Positions 16,155 through 23,880 of a stretch of 27,819 nucleotides of DNA are shown here, in pieces. The translations under genes were made by a program, and so were the position numbers. Source of the stretch: Veillonellaceae bacterium (GTDB taxonomy: Bacteria; Bacillota_C; Negativicutes; Veillonellales; Veillonellaceae); assembly GCA_902834965.1 (NCBI GenBank), contig CADFKY010000003.1, forward strand, positions 1 through 27,819, in the 5' to 3' direction. The notes below the pieces were generated by a model. The model ran no database searches. It saw only the letters and a list, made by a program, of their open reading frames with translations, and was not told where the DNA came from. Positions within the stretch are counted from its first letter, which is position 1. Each line of letters opens with the position of its first letter.

Positions 16155-17210
16155 ATGGCTATTTATACGAAAACCGGTGATGCAGGTACAACGGCCTTAT
16201 TTGATGGCACTAGAGTACCTAAAAATTCACTTCGTGTGGACACATATGGAACCTTTGATGAATTAAATGCACAGGTTAGTGTATGTGAGAAATTAGTCGT
16301 CTCACCAGATAATAAACATGTGCTTCACACATTACAACATCAGCTATTCCGCTTATGTGCGGAGGTAGCCACACCTCATGTGGAAAATCTTAGTGAAAGT
16401 AGTAATCTAATTTCACAACAAGATATAAGCGAATTGGAATACATGATCGATGACTATACTAAGCGATTGCCACAGCAACATAGCTTTATATTAAGCGGAA
16501 ATTATCTATCTGCTGCAGAGCTACACGTGGCACGCACAATATGTCGTCGCGGAGAACGATTGCTTATAAGTTTAGGTTCTGTAGAACCTATTCGCGATGA
16601 GGTTCGTAAATTTATTAATCGACTATCTGATGCTCTATATATCATGGCTCGCATGGAAGACTATGTACAATTTGTGGAAACAATTGTGGAACGCGTTGCG
16701 AAACGTGTAGCAACTAATCCTGCGGAAATACGAACAGGAAGCAATCAATGCGTAAGTAATATAGAGCATACTGCTGAAAGTGGAGTTAATGATATGACGA
16801 CTAGAACAGAGTTAGAACATATTATGACGAAGCTTTCACAAGCGGCAATGGACTACGCTCAGTCCATAGGCGTACCTATCGCTGTATCTATAGTAGATAC
16901 AAACGGTATATTAATGTATTTCCAACGTATGTCAGATGCATTGCTCATCAGTAACGACATCGCACAGGCAAAGGCGTACACCGCAGTGGCGCTTAAATCA
17001 GCAACTCATGAAATACATCAAAGCGCACAGCCTGATGGCGATCTATTCAACATAGAATCCATGGTAAACCGTAAAATTTGCACCTTTGGTGGCGGATATC
17101 CAATCATGATTAATGGAAAAATGATTGGTGGACTCGGCATTAGCGGTGGTACCGTGGCACAGGATATGGACATTGCATCTCATGCATTACAATCTCTATT
17201 AACTCAATGA
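16155..17210 (+). CDS. pduO: PduO: cob(I)alamin adenosyltransferase with C-terminal GlcG/HbpS domain
   Basis: A 351-residue two-domain protein. Residues 1-185 are a PduO-type ATP:cob(I)alamin adenosyltransferase, with the ATP-binding N-terminus IYTKTGDAGTTALFDG (3-18) and the conserved helix ARTICRRGERLL (126-137). Residues about 215-351 are a GlcG/HbpS (DUF336) domain, with AKAYTAVALKS and GGYPIMINGKMIGGLGISGG; in Salmonella PduO this domain binds heme. It supplies adenosylcobalamin for PduCDE. The ATG at 16155 follows GAGGTGG. A possible internal start for the second domain exists at 16794 (Met214), with GGAG eight bases upstream. No pduS-type cobalamin reductase is found in the window, so Co(I) must be generated by a reductase encoded elsewhere. 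Confidence 0.95.
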   Translation: MAIYTKTGDAGTTALFDGTRVPKNSLRVDTYGTFDELNAQVSVCEKLVVSPDNKHVLHTLQHQLFRLCAEVATPHVENLSESSNLISQQDISELEYMIDDYTKRLPQQHSFILSGNYLSAAELHVARTICRRGERLLISLGSVEPIRDEVRKFINRLSDALYIMARMEDYVQFVETIVERVAKRVATNPAEIRTGSNQCVSNIEHTAESGVNDMTTRTELEHIMTKLSQAAMDYAQSIGVPIAVSIVDTNGILMYFQRMSDALLISNDIAQAKAYTAVALKSATHEIHQSAQPDGDLFNIESMVNRKICTFGGGYPIMINGKMIGGLGISGGTVAQDMDIASHALQSLLTQ

Positions 17211-17220
17211 GGTGAAAACA

Positions 17221-17943
17221 ATGGACGTAACGCAAATGTATATTAGTGAGTTTGTTGGTACTGCCGTTTTAATTGCATTTGGTAATACTACCAATGCATC
17301 TATCTTATTAAAGAAAACTATTGTTAGTATTTTTGGTACTAACTGGCTACACATTATCTTCGGATGGGCATTTGCCGTAGCCTTTGGTGTATATGTAGGG
17401 ATTACACTTGGTGGCCCGGGGCATTTGAACCCTGCCGTTACCTTTGCTCTTGCTGTAGCAGGTATATTCCCTTGGGATCAAGTCATTCCAATGTCCATAG
17501 CTCAAATTGCAGGTGGTTTTACAGGTGCTGCTATTGCTGCATTGTTCTATTATCCACACTTTAAAGTAACCGGTCCTGACGAAGGAAACTGTGTAGGGAT
17601 TTTTGCAACAGGTCCAGCAATCGATAATAAACCTTTCAATTTGATATCTGAGATTATAGCAACATTTATGTTTATGCTAGCGATTCTCTGCTTAGGAAAA
17701 ATGGCCGATGGTTTAGCACCTATTGTCATCGGTATTTTGGTAGCATCCATTGGTATGTCCTTTGGTGCAACTACTGGATATGCATTAAATCCAGCTCGTG
17801 ACTTTGGTCCACGGTTAGCATATTTCTTATTACCGATTCCTAATAAAGGAACTGCGAACTGGCAATATGCATGGATACCATTTATTGGCCCATTGATTGG
17901 GGCAGGCTTAGCTGTATTGTTCTTCCAATTAGTGGCACCTTAA
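17221..17943 (+). CDS. pduF: Propanediol diffusion facilitator (MIP-family channel)
   Basis: A 240-residue aquaglyceroporin-type inner-membrane channel expected to admit 1,2-propanediol or glycerol. Both half-membrane NPA motifs are present: GHLNPAVTFAL (Asn70) and GYALNPARDFGPRLA (Asn190), the latter with the Asp characteristic of glycerol-conducting members (NPARD). Six hydrophobic helices can be traced. The ATG at 17221 follows GAGGTG and is preferred over an in-frame GTG at 17212. It lies inside the operon between pduO and pduU, unlike in Salmonella, where pduF is divergent from the pdu operon next to pocR. Somewhat shorter than the Salmonella protein (264). Confidence 0.93.
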   Translation: MDVTQMYISEFVGTAVLIAFGNTTNASILLKKTIVSIFGTNWLHIIFGWAFAVAFGVYVGITLGGPGHLNPAVTFALAVAGIFPWDQVIPMSIAQIAGGFTGAAIAALFYYPHFKVTGPDEGNCVGIFATGPAIDNKPFNLISEIIATFMFMLAILCLGKMADGLAPIVIGILVASIGMSFGATTGYALNPARDFGPRLAYFLLPIPNKGTANWQYAWIPFIGPLIGAGLAVLFFQLVAP

Positions 17944-17971
17944 TTATAGCTAGAGTATATAAAAGAACGAC

Positions 17972-17996
17972 AAACTATAACATGTCGGTATAGTTT
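17972..17996 (+). repeat. Hairpin in the pduF-pduU gap
   Basis: AAACTATA (17972-17979) and TATAGTTT (17989-17996) form a perfect 8-bp inverted repeat around a nine-base loop, in the 85-nt gap between pduF and pduU. No T-tract follows, so it is more likely a transcript-processing or stability element than a terminator. Confidence 0.4.
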
Positions 17997-18028
17997 AAAG
18001 AATACATATTACATTAGGAGGAGATTAT

Positions 18029-18391
18029 ATGGCCTTTCAAGAGGTAATTGATGCAAAACAGCGCATCATACAAGAGTTTGTACCCGGAAAGCAGGTTACG
18101 ATAGCTCATGTTATTGCCAATCCTAAGCCAGATCTATTTAGAAAAATGGGGCTTGAGGAAAAAGGGCGCAATGCCATTGGAATTCTTACCATAACGCCTG
18201 GCGAAGGGACCATTATTGCAGCCGATATTGCAAGTAAATCTGGTGATATCGAAATCGGTTTCATCGATAGGTTTTCGGGGGCACTTCTCATAACTGGTGA
18301 TGTATCTGCTGTTGAATCTGCTTTGCGCAGCGTAATTGAAGGTCTGCAACGCATATTAGGATTCTTCCCAACGGATTTAACAAGATCCTAA
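18029..18391 (+). CDS. pduU: Circularly permuted BMC-H shell protein
   Basis: A 120-residue shell protein of the PduU/EutS type, a hexamer with a circularly permuted BMC fold and an N-terminal beta-barrel plug. Family motifs are clear: [20 protein letters not shown] at the N-terminus, then [32 protein letters not shown] sequence (residues about 47-73), [21 protein letters not shown], and a C-terminal [16 protein letters not shown] lies seven bases before the ATG. The adjacent pduV matches known biology, where PduV contacts the shell through PduU. Length is normal (116 in Salmonella). Confidence 0.95.
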   Translation: MAFQEVIDAKQRIIQEFVPGKQVTIAHVIANPKPDLFRKMGLEEKGRNAIGILTITPGEGTIIAADIASKSGDIEIGFIDRFSGALLITGDVSAVESALRSVIEGLQRILGFFPTDLTRS

Positions 18392-18404
18392 TGAAAGGGT
18401 AATT

Positions 18405-18845
18405 ATGAGCACCGAAAAGAAAGAAAAACGCATCCTTCTAGTAGGTCGTAGCGGTTGTGGTAAGACTACATTAGCAGATACGATTACTCATGGCTCGGCT
18501 ACGTATCATAAGACACAAGCCATAACGAGAGTGGGAAACTTCATCGATACCCCTGGAGAATATATGGAGAATCCTAATTACTATCGAGGCATTATCTTAC
18601 ACGCCTATGATGCGGATGTAGTGATTTTCATGATTCCTGCAGGTGATGAAACAACCATATTCCCACCAAACTTTGGAAACTCCTTAAATCGCGAGGTTAT
18701 AGGGGTTGTATCAAAGGTGGATACGGGTAAAGATGTTGAGGCGCCTCGGCGCAATCTTAAACTAGCGGGAGCCACTAATATTTTTGAAATATCAGTTCAC
18801 GACGAAGAGTCGTTAAAACAATTATGTAACTACATATACGGTTAG
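18405..18845 (+). CDS. pduV: PduV/EutP-family small GTPase
   Basis: A 146-residue Ras-like GTPase. The P-loop is GRSGCGKTT (14-22), the DTPG switch motif is at 48-51 (DTPGEYMENPNYYRG) and the guanine-specificity motif SKVD at 103-106, the normal NKxD position with Ser for Asn. PduV in Salmonella associates with the outside of the microcompartment and is linked to its movement. The gene follows pduU by 13 nt. The short N-terminus (MSTEKKEKRILL) lacks a long targeting extension. Confidence 0.93.
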   Translation: MSTEKKEKRILLVGRSGCGKTTLADTITHGSATYHKTQAITRVGNFIDTPGEYMENPNYYRGIILHAYDADVVIFMIPAGDETTIFPPNFGNSLNREVIGVVSKVDTGKDVEAPRRNLKLAGATNIFEISVHDEESLKQLCNYIYG

Positions 18846-18863
18846 TTGAAAGAAGGTTTTTCC

Positions 18864-19871
18864 ATGGACAAAGTTTTTGAAGAACAACTTAATCAATTTA
18901 TTTTAAATAAGGCGATCATTCCAAAAAGCTTGGGTCTATGGGAACGATATTTCAAAAAAATGTGTCTCGCGTGGCAAGATATGAAACCTGAGATTCAGGC
19001 TCAGCATATTATCTTTTCTGCAGATAATGGTATTTCCGTAGATGGCCTAATCGGTTATAACTATGAGATTACTCGTAAACAGTCTCAGAATATGATTGAT
19101 GGTAAAAGTGCAGTTGCTAATTACTGTATCTTTAACCATATTCCTTATGAAGTAGTAGATGTAGGCATTGCGTGCCCACAAGGTATTGGGATAAATCGAA
19201 AGGTAGCTCAAGGCACAAAGAATATATTAGATGGTGCCGCTATGAGTGCTGAAGAGTTTGACCTAGCATACCAAGCTGGATATAACCGAGTTGTTTACTA
19301 TGCAGAATCGGGTATCAATCTATTTTCCTTTGGCGAAATGGGTGTTGGTAATACGACTACTTCAGCAGCTGTTCTGAGTGGTCTTACAAAACTAGATCCA
19401 CGGATAACTGTAGGTCCTGGGTCTGGCCCTGATGAAGAGGCCTACATGAATCAAAAACGAGAGTTTGTACGTACTGCACTATCTCATCATAAGGGACACT
19501 TAAATAGTCCTAAAGAGGTAATTAGCCGCGTAGGTGGCTTTGATATAGCCGCTATTACAGGTGCTATGGTAGCTTGTACAGACTTACATATCCCATTTGT
19601 AATCGATGGATATATTACAGCCGTTGCCATGGCTTGTGCTACTCAAATGAATGGAGACGCTCCATTATACGGTATTCCATCTCATTATTCTCGCGAGGTA
19701 GGGATGGCCGCAGCATTGGCTTATGCAAATATTCGTCTTGATGAAGTTCCAATCCATGGACAAATGGCGTTAGGTGAAGGTACTGGTGCTGTACTCATGG
19801 TACAACTACTTAAAACAGCGCACTTTGCCTTTATGAATATAGGTACTATGGTGGAACTATTAGAAAAATAA
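18864..19871 (+). CDS. cobT: CobT-family phosphoribosyltransferase, copy 2, inside the pdu operon
   Basis: A 335-residue paralogue of the enzyme at 5242. The ATG at 18864 with GAAGG seven bases upstream is preferred over an in-frame TTG at 18846. Family motifs: FSADNG (51-56, with Asn where classical CobT has His), GEMGVGNTTTSA (157-168), VGPGSGPDEE (183-192) and the catalytic Glu305 in LGEGTGAVL. It makes the alpha-ribotide of the lower-ligand base, hence cobamide for PduCDE. Its presence within the operon, 18 nt after pduV, ties lower-ligand activation to propanediol growth. The two copies may act separately or as a heteromer, as Sporomusa ovata ArsA/ArsB do; that is inference. Confidence 0.88.
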   Translation: MDKVFEEQLNQFILNKAIIPKSLGLWERYFKKMCLAWQDMKPEIQAQHIIFSADNGISVDGLIGYNYEITRKQSQNMIDGKSAVANYCIFNHIPYEVVDVGIACPQGIGINRKVAQGTKNILDGAAMSAEEFDLAYQAGYNRVVYYAESGINLFSFGEMGVGNTTTSAAVLSGLTKLDPRITVGPGSGPDEEAYMNQKREFVRTALSHHKGHLNSPKEVISRVGGFDIAAITGAMVACTDLHIPFVIDGYITAVAMACATQMNGDAPLYGIPSHYSREVGMAAALAYANIRLDEVPIHGQMALGEGTGAVLMVQLLKTAHFAFMNIGTMVELLEK

Positions 19872-19915
19872 ATTTGTAATCTTTATTCTATGTTTTGTAA
19901 AAGGAGAGAAAACAG

Positions 19916-20197
19916 ATGACACAAGAAGCATTAGGTATGGTGGAAACTAAGGGTCTAGTAGGCGCTATTGAAGCAGCTGATGCAATGCTTAAAGCAGCTA
20001 ATGTGGAACTCGTAGGCAATGAAAAAATTGGCTCTGGTCTCGTTACTGTTATGGTTCGTGGTGATGTAGGTGCTGTAAAAGCTGCTGTAGACGCAGGTGC
20101 AGCTGCTGCAGAACGGGTAGGCATTGTTATCTCTACTCATGTAATTCCAAGACCACATAAAGATGTAGAAGGTATTTTACCAACAAAGGGTGAATAA
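19916..20197 (+). CDS. pduA: BMC-H hexameric shell protein PduA
   Basis: A 93-residue single BMC-domain shell protein. It begins [20 protein letters not shown], with the extra N-terminal residues typical of PduA (MQQEALG in Salmonella) rather than PduJ (MNNALG). [20 protein letters not shown] and [15 protein letters not shown] are the standard edge and C-terminal motifs. The central pore of this hexamer is the likely entry for propanediol. AGGAG lies before the ATG. It is separated from cobT by 44 nt and followed after two bases by pduB. Assignment as PduA rather than a second PduJ rests mainly on the N-terminus. Confidence 0.92.
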   Translation: MTQEALGMVETKGLVGAIEAADAMLKAANVELVGNEKIGSGLVTVMVRGDVGAVKAAVDAGAAAAERVGIVISTHVIPRPHKDVEGILPTKGE

Positions 20198-20199
20198 TT

Positions 20200-21042
20200 A
20201 TGGCCGATACTAAAAGTCTGGTAGACGAGATTTTAAAGCGCGTATTGATGCGTATCGATAGTGCTGATTTAAGCAAAACTTCAGGCGCGACTAGTAATGC
20301 ATCATGTGCTTCGGCACCTGTAAGTTCACCTGCTGTAAGTCAACTACAAACTTCTATGATTACTGAACACGTAGGTAGCACTACAACAGGCGATACAATT
20401 GGTCTCGTAATTGCCAATGTTGATAGTCAAGTATTGGAAGCTATGAAGCTCACTAAGTCATATCGATCCATCGGTATCTTAGGTTCACGTACAGGTGCAG
20501 GGCCGCAAATTATGGCCGCTGATGAAGCTGTAAAAGCAACGAATACAGAGATTGTTAGCATTGAACTGGCCCGTGATATGAAAGGTGGCGCTGGTTCTGG
20601 TTCCCTTATCATATTTGGTGGCGATGACGTATCCGATGTAAGACGTTCTGTGGAAGTAGCATTACGTGAATTAGAACGCACCTTTGGCGAAGTATATATG
20701 AATGACGCAGGCCATGTGGAGGTCCAATATACAGCGCGTGCAGGAGAAGCCTTAGTCACTGCTTTTGGGACACCAGAAGGTAAAGCCTTTGGGTTATTAG
20801 TAGGTGCCCCAGCAGCAATAGGTGTAGTTATGGCAGATACAGCAGTTAAATCAGCTAATGTAGATGTGGTAGATTATCAGTCTCCATCGAGCTCAGATAT
20901 GTCTAATGAAGTTGTTTTACTAATTTCTGGTGACTCTGGCGCTGTTAAACAAGCTGTAAAAGCAGCACGTGATGTGGGGTTAGCGTTACTAGAAACTATG
21001 GGAGAAAGACCTAAAAACAAAGGTAATGCTTACATCATCTAA
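20200..21042 (+). CDS. pduB: Microcompartment shell trimer PduB, long form with N-terminal extension
   Basis: A 280-residue tandem-BMC shell protein. Residues about 55-280 match the short PduB at 10277 almost throughout. Residues 1-52 are additional: an amphipathic helix MADTKSLVDEILKRVLMRID (1-20) followed by a Ser/Ala/Thr-rich linker. This extension is analogous to that of full-length Salmonella PduB, which ties the shell to the enzyme core. Thus the two forms that Salmonella makes from one gene by an internal start appear here as two genes about 10 kb apart. It starts two bases after pduA. Confidence 0.93.
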   Translation: MADTKSLVDEILKRVLMRIDSADLSKTSGATSNASCASAPVSSPAVSQLQTSMITEHVGSTTTGDTIGLVIANVDSQVLEAMKLTKSYRSIGILGSRTGAGPQIMAADEAVKATNTEIVSIELARDMKGGAGSGSLIIFGGDDVSDVRRSVEVALRELERTFGEVYMNDAGHVEVQYTARAGEALVTAFGTPEGKAFGLLVGAPAAIGVVMADTAVKSANVDVVDYQSPSSSDMSNEVVLLISGDSGAVKQAVKAARDVGLALLETMGERPKNKGNAYII

Positions 21043-21064
21043 TGAATAAACGTCGGGAGGTGGC

Positions 21065-21598
21065 ATGGTGAAAGATTCACTAGGGTTACTAGAAGTAGCT
21101 GGTTTACTGGGGGCTATCACCGCATCAGATGCAATGGTTAAAGCTGCAAATGTACGGTTGATAGGCATAGAAAAGGCGAGGGGCCTTGGCTGGATGACAG
21201 TAAAGGTTGCCGGTGATGTAGCAGCTGTAGAAGCGGCTGTTCAGACTGGTGTAGCTCTTACAAAAGGGATGAACCTGTATGTAGCTCATAAAGTAATTCC
21301 GCGGCCTGCAGAAGGCTTAGTAGAATCCTTTAATGATGACTTTACAGATAAGCCAGCTAAAGTATCTGATGATACACAGTTAACTAAGGCGAGTGCTAGT
21401 GTTCAAGAAACTAAAGAAATTATAGAAACCGAACCAGTCAAAGCTGAAGTTACAACTTCTAAAACAGAGAAACCCCAATTAGATGAAAAGGTTGTTGAAG
21501 TGTTAGATGAAATTGTATCTACCATCATAGAACCGAAAAGTTCTAAGTCCACAGGTACAAAGAAAACAACACCAAAGAAAAACTCTAAAAAGAAATAA
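21065..21598 (+). CDS. pduK: PduK-like BMC-H shell protein with C-terminal extension
   Basis: A 177-residue protein. Residues 4-85 are a BMC domain (SLGLLEVAGLLGAITASDAM ... HKVIPRPAEGL). Residues 86-177 are an acidic, probably disordered linker, then an amphipathic helix around 138-156 (QLDEKVVEVLDEIVSTIIE), then a Lys-rich tail (KKTTPKKNSKKK). The domain order is that of PduK, but the whole protein contains no cysteine, so the extension cannot hold a Cys-ligated metal centre. The helix resembles the N-terminal cargo helices of the neighbouring enzymes. A GTG at 21068 is an alternative start with better spacing from GGGAGG. The role of PduK is not well known in any organism. Confidence 0.82.
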   Translation: MVKDSLGLLEVAGLLGAITASDAMVKAANVRLIGIEKARGLGWMTVKVAGDVAAVEAAVQTGVALTKGMNLYVAHKVIPRPAEGLVESFNDDFTDKPAKVSDDTQLTKASASVQETKEIIETEPVKAEVTTSKTEKPQLDEKVVEVLDEIVSTIIEPKSSKSTGTKKTTPKKNSKKK

Positions 21599-21634
21599 AG
21601 TAGTAAAAAGTAGTAAATAATAAAGGAGATTATC

Positions 21635-21910
21635 ATGAATAACGCATTAGGCATGGTAGAAACAAAAGGTTTAGTAGGCGCCATTGAAGCGGCTGACGCA
21701 ATGGTAAAAGCAGCTAACGTTACATTAGAAGGTACTGAAAAAATTGGTTCCGGTCTTGTAACTGTAATGGTTCGCGGTGATGTAGGCGCTGTAAAAGCAG
21801 CGGTTGATGCAGGCTGTGCAGCAGCACAAAAAGTAGGCGAAGTAGTATCTACTCATGTAATTCCACGACCTCATAGCGACGTAGAATTAATCTTACCTAA
21901 GAAAGGATAA
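21635..21910 (+). CDS. pduJ: BMC-H hexameric shell protein PduJ
   Basis: A 91-residue single BMC-domain protein with exactly the length of Salmonella PduJ and its start ([20 protein letters not shown]). The C-terminus [17 protein letters not shown] also follows PduJ. It differs from the PduA copy at 19916 at scattered positions only (for example GTEKIG versus [16 protein letters not shown] versus [10 protein letters not shown]). AAAGGAG lies before the ATG. PduJ is normally the most abundant facet protein. The run of near-identical codons shared with pduA makes this pair a likely recombination target. Confidence 0.94.
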   Translation: MNNALGMVETKGLVGAIEAADAMVKAANVTLEGTEKIGSGLVTVMVRGDVGAVKAAVDAGCAAAQKVGEVVSTHVIPRPHSDVELILPKKG

Positions 21911-21916
21911 TAGCTT

Positions 21917-22537
21917 ATGGATCGGGAACAGATTCGTGCTATCGTACGAGAAGTGATCGAAGCCATGTTCGAATCGTCCATTCCCGTAGGTGTGAGCAAT
22001 AGACATGTCCATCTATGTCAGGCGGACTGGGATATATTATTCCCGAATCAGGCTATTACTAAGAAAAGTGACTTAAAACAAACTGGAGAGTTTGCTTCAG
22101 AACAAACAGTTACTTTAGTGGGGCCTAAAGGGGTCATTCAAAATGTCCGCGTATTAGGTCCTCTTAGAAAACAGTCACAAGTAGAGGTATCTTTGACCGA
22201 TGCTCGTGCATTGGGTATAAAACCTCCTATTGTGCTATCTGGTCATTTAGAATCAGCCGTAGAGATTACTCTATGTACTGAAAACGGGGAAATTACAAAA
22301 CCTATTTGCATTGTTGCAAAACGACATATCCATATGTCTCCTGATGATGCAAAACGGCTTAATGTAAACGATGGCGACAGCGTAAATGTTGAAATTCAAA
22401 CACCAGAGCGCACCACTGTATTTGGTGATGTCATCGTTCGGGCCGTACCGGGTTTTGTTCTGGAGCTTCATATTGATACAGATGAGGCAAATGCTGCCAA
22501 TGTACAAGGTACAGTGATGGCGAGAATTGTACAGTAA
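21917..22537 (+). CDS. pduL: Phosphate propanoyltransferase (phosphotransacylase)
   Basis: A 206-residue PduL-type phosphotransacylase that converts propionyl-CoA and phosphate to propionyl-phosphate and recycles CoA inside the shell. The zinc-binding histidine motifs are visible: GVSNRHVHL (H30, H32), AKRHIHMSPDDA (H137, H139) and LELHIDTDEANA (H185). Residues 1-19 (MDREQIRAIVREVIEAMFE) form the amphipathic encapsulation helix seen in microcompartment PduL. It starts six bases after pduJ. A pduW propionate kinase is not in the window, so a housekeeping acetate/propionate kinase would have to make ATP. Confidence 0.96.
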   Translation: MDREQIRAIVREVIEAMFESSIPVGVSNRHVHLCQADWDILFPNQAITKKSDLKQTGEFASEQTVTLVGPKGVIQNVRVLGPLRKQSQVEVSLTDARALGIKPPIVLSGHLESAVEITLCTENGEITKPICIVAKRHIHMSPDDAKRLNVNDGDSVNVEIQTPERTTVFGDVIVRAVPGFVLELHIDTDEANAANVQGTVMARIVQ

Positions 22538-22550
22538 AGTAGGTGATATG

Positions 22551-23387
22551 ATGAAAGGTTTGAAAAAGGCAAATAATACCTTGCAAGAGTTCTCTGATCT
22601 TGTAGAGTCCAAACAAGTGAGCTCTCATAATCAAAAGAATTTGCGCGTAGGCATTGACCTTGGTACATCATCTATTGTCCTATCCGTAGTAAACGATAAA
22701 GGTAAACCTATATATGGTGCTTTTGAATACAACGAATCTATTCGAGATGGCCTTGTAGTTGACTATGTGGGCGCTGTTACGATTACGAGAGCTTTAAAGG
22801 CTAAGGCGGAAACTGCCTTAGGCACAGAGCTTGTATATGCCGCAGCAGCTGTTCCACCTGGAACGATAGGCAAGAATAAAGAGGTAGTAGGTCATGTTCT
22901 TGAAAGTGCCGGTTTTGAAGTAACCTGCATTTTAGACGAGCCTACCGCTGCTGCTAATGTGCTAGGAATCACCGATGGCGCTGTTATTGACGTCGGTGGT
23001 GGTACTACGGGCATAAGCATTTTAAAAGATGGCCAAGTTGTATATACCGTAGATGAGCCTACAGGAGGCACTCATATGAACCTCGTGATTAGCGGGGCCT
23101 ATGGGATTTCCATCCCTGAAGCAGAGGCTTATAAGCGCAATGAAGCGAATAAACGTGATGTATATGCAACCATACGGCCTGTGGTTGAAAAAATGGCAGC
23201 TATTTCTAAGCGTGCGTTACATGAGGGTGGCTATGAAAAGGGGACTCCTATTGTTGTTGTGGGCGGTGCTTCTAATTTTGAGGAGTTCACAAAGACTTTC
23301 AGTCAATATATAGGTTTACCTGTTCATAAGCCACTGTATCCAGAATTTGTAACGCCCTTAGGGATTGCCATGGGAAGTGAGCATTAA
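22551..23387 (+). CDS. eutJ: EutJ-like Hsp70-fold chaperone
   Basis: A 278-residue actin/Hsp70-superfamily ATPase related to EutJ. The phosphate-1 motif is GIDLGTSSIVL (34-44), with DEPTAAA (129-135), the phosphate-2 motif DVGGGTT (147-153) and the adenosine motif VVGGAS (236-241). It lacks the C-terminal substrate-binding domain of DnaK. A 30-residue N-terminal region (MKGLKKANNTLQEFSDLVES) precedes the ATPase core. The ATG at 22551 has AGGTG five bases upstream. EutJ belongs to ethanolamine operons, and Salmonella pdu has no equivalent, but related genes occur between pduL and pduM in some Firmicute pdu operons as I recall. Function is unproven; assembly or dehydratase maintenance is plausible. 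Confidence 0.85.
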   Translation: MKGLKKANNTLQEFSDLVESKQVSSHNQKNLRVGIDLGTSSIVLSVVNDKGKPIYGAFEYNESIRDGLVVDYVGAVTITRALKAKAETALGTELVYAAAAVPPGTIGKNKEVVGHVLESAGFEVTCILDEPTAAANVLGITDGAVIDVGGGTTGISILKDGQVVYTVDEPTGGTHMNLVISGAYGISIPEAEAYKRNEANKRDVYATIRPVVEKMAAISKRALHEGGYEKGTPIVVVGGASNFEEFTKTFSQYIGLPVHKPLYPEFVTPLGIAMGSEH

Positions 23388-23388
23388 T

Positions 23389-23880
23389 ATGGATGCATTA
23401 GTTAAACTGGTGCTAGAACGCCTAGAAAAGCGCATGACATCCACTGCTACTTTTATGGTCACAGAGTGCAATAGCTATGATGAGCATATATTGTTGCAGA
23501 ACCAACTCATTTCTTTCGCTGGTATAGATTATGGTCATATACGAGAGTTAATGCGCGATACATTGGTGCCTTGGGTTGCCTATTTACATCGTGCATTAGC
23601 GTATGACTGTGAGGTGACGATACACCTAGCAGTTCCTGTAACCTCGTTGATGAATCCATCAGTCATTCTAGATTGGCCTATCAAATTTCTAGATAAATTT
23701 GGTCGTCCTATATATGCCAGTCATCAAGCGTGGATAACGGCCTCTTTTGTTAGATCTTGTGAAAGTCAGTCTATTATCGTCATATATAGGGGACAACGGT
23801 TCACCATGGCTGCTCGAGATGAAATCGAGCGCTTAGGTATCACAATAATTGAAGGGAACGAGAAGTATGCAAGTCGGTAA
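23389..23880 (+). CDS. pduM: Microcompartment structural protein PduM
   Basis: A 163-residue protein, the same length as Salmonella PduM, between eutJ and pduN as expected. Sequence similarity to PduM is weak by eye, so the call relies on length, position and layout. The N-terminus MDALVKLVLERLEKRM is an amphipathic helix of the encapsulation type, followed by a compact alpha/beta body with LVPWVAYLHRALAYDCEVTIHL. The ATG at 23389 lies one base after the eutJ stop. The 3' end overlaps the pduN start by 14 bases. PduM is required for proper microcompartment assembly in Salmonella; its biochemical role is unknown. Confidence 0.72.
   Translation: MDALVKLVLERLEKRMTSTATFMVTECNSYDEHILLQNQLISFAGIDYGHIRELMRDTLVPWVAYLHRALAYDCEVTIHLAVPVTSLMNPSVILDWPIKFLDKFGRPIYASHQAWITASFVRSCESQSIIVIYRGQRFTMAARDEIERLGITIIEGNEKYASR

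Noticed and set aside
20427..20759. 110-codon minus-strand frame inside the long pduB, and a similar one at 10360-10617 in the short pduB
   Set aside because: The two resemble each other only because the pduB copies are paralogous; both are antisense shadows.
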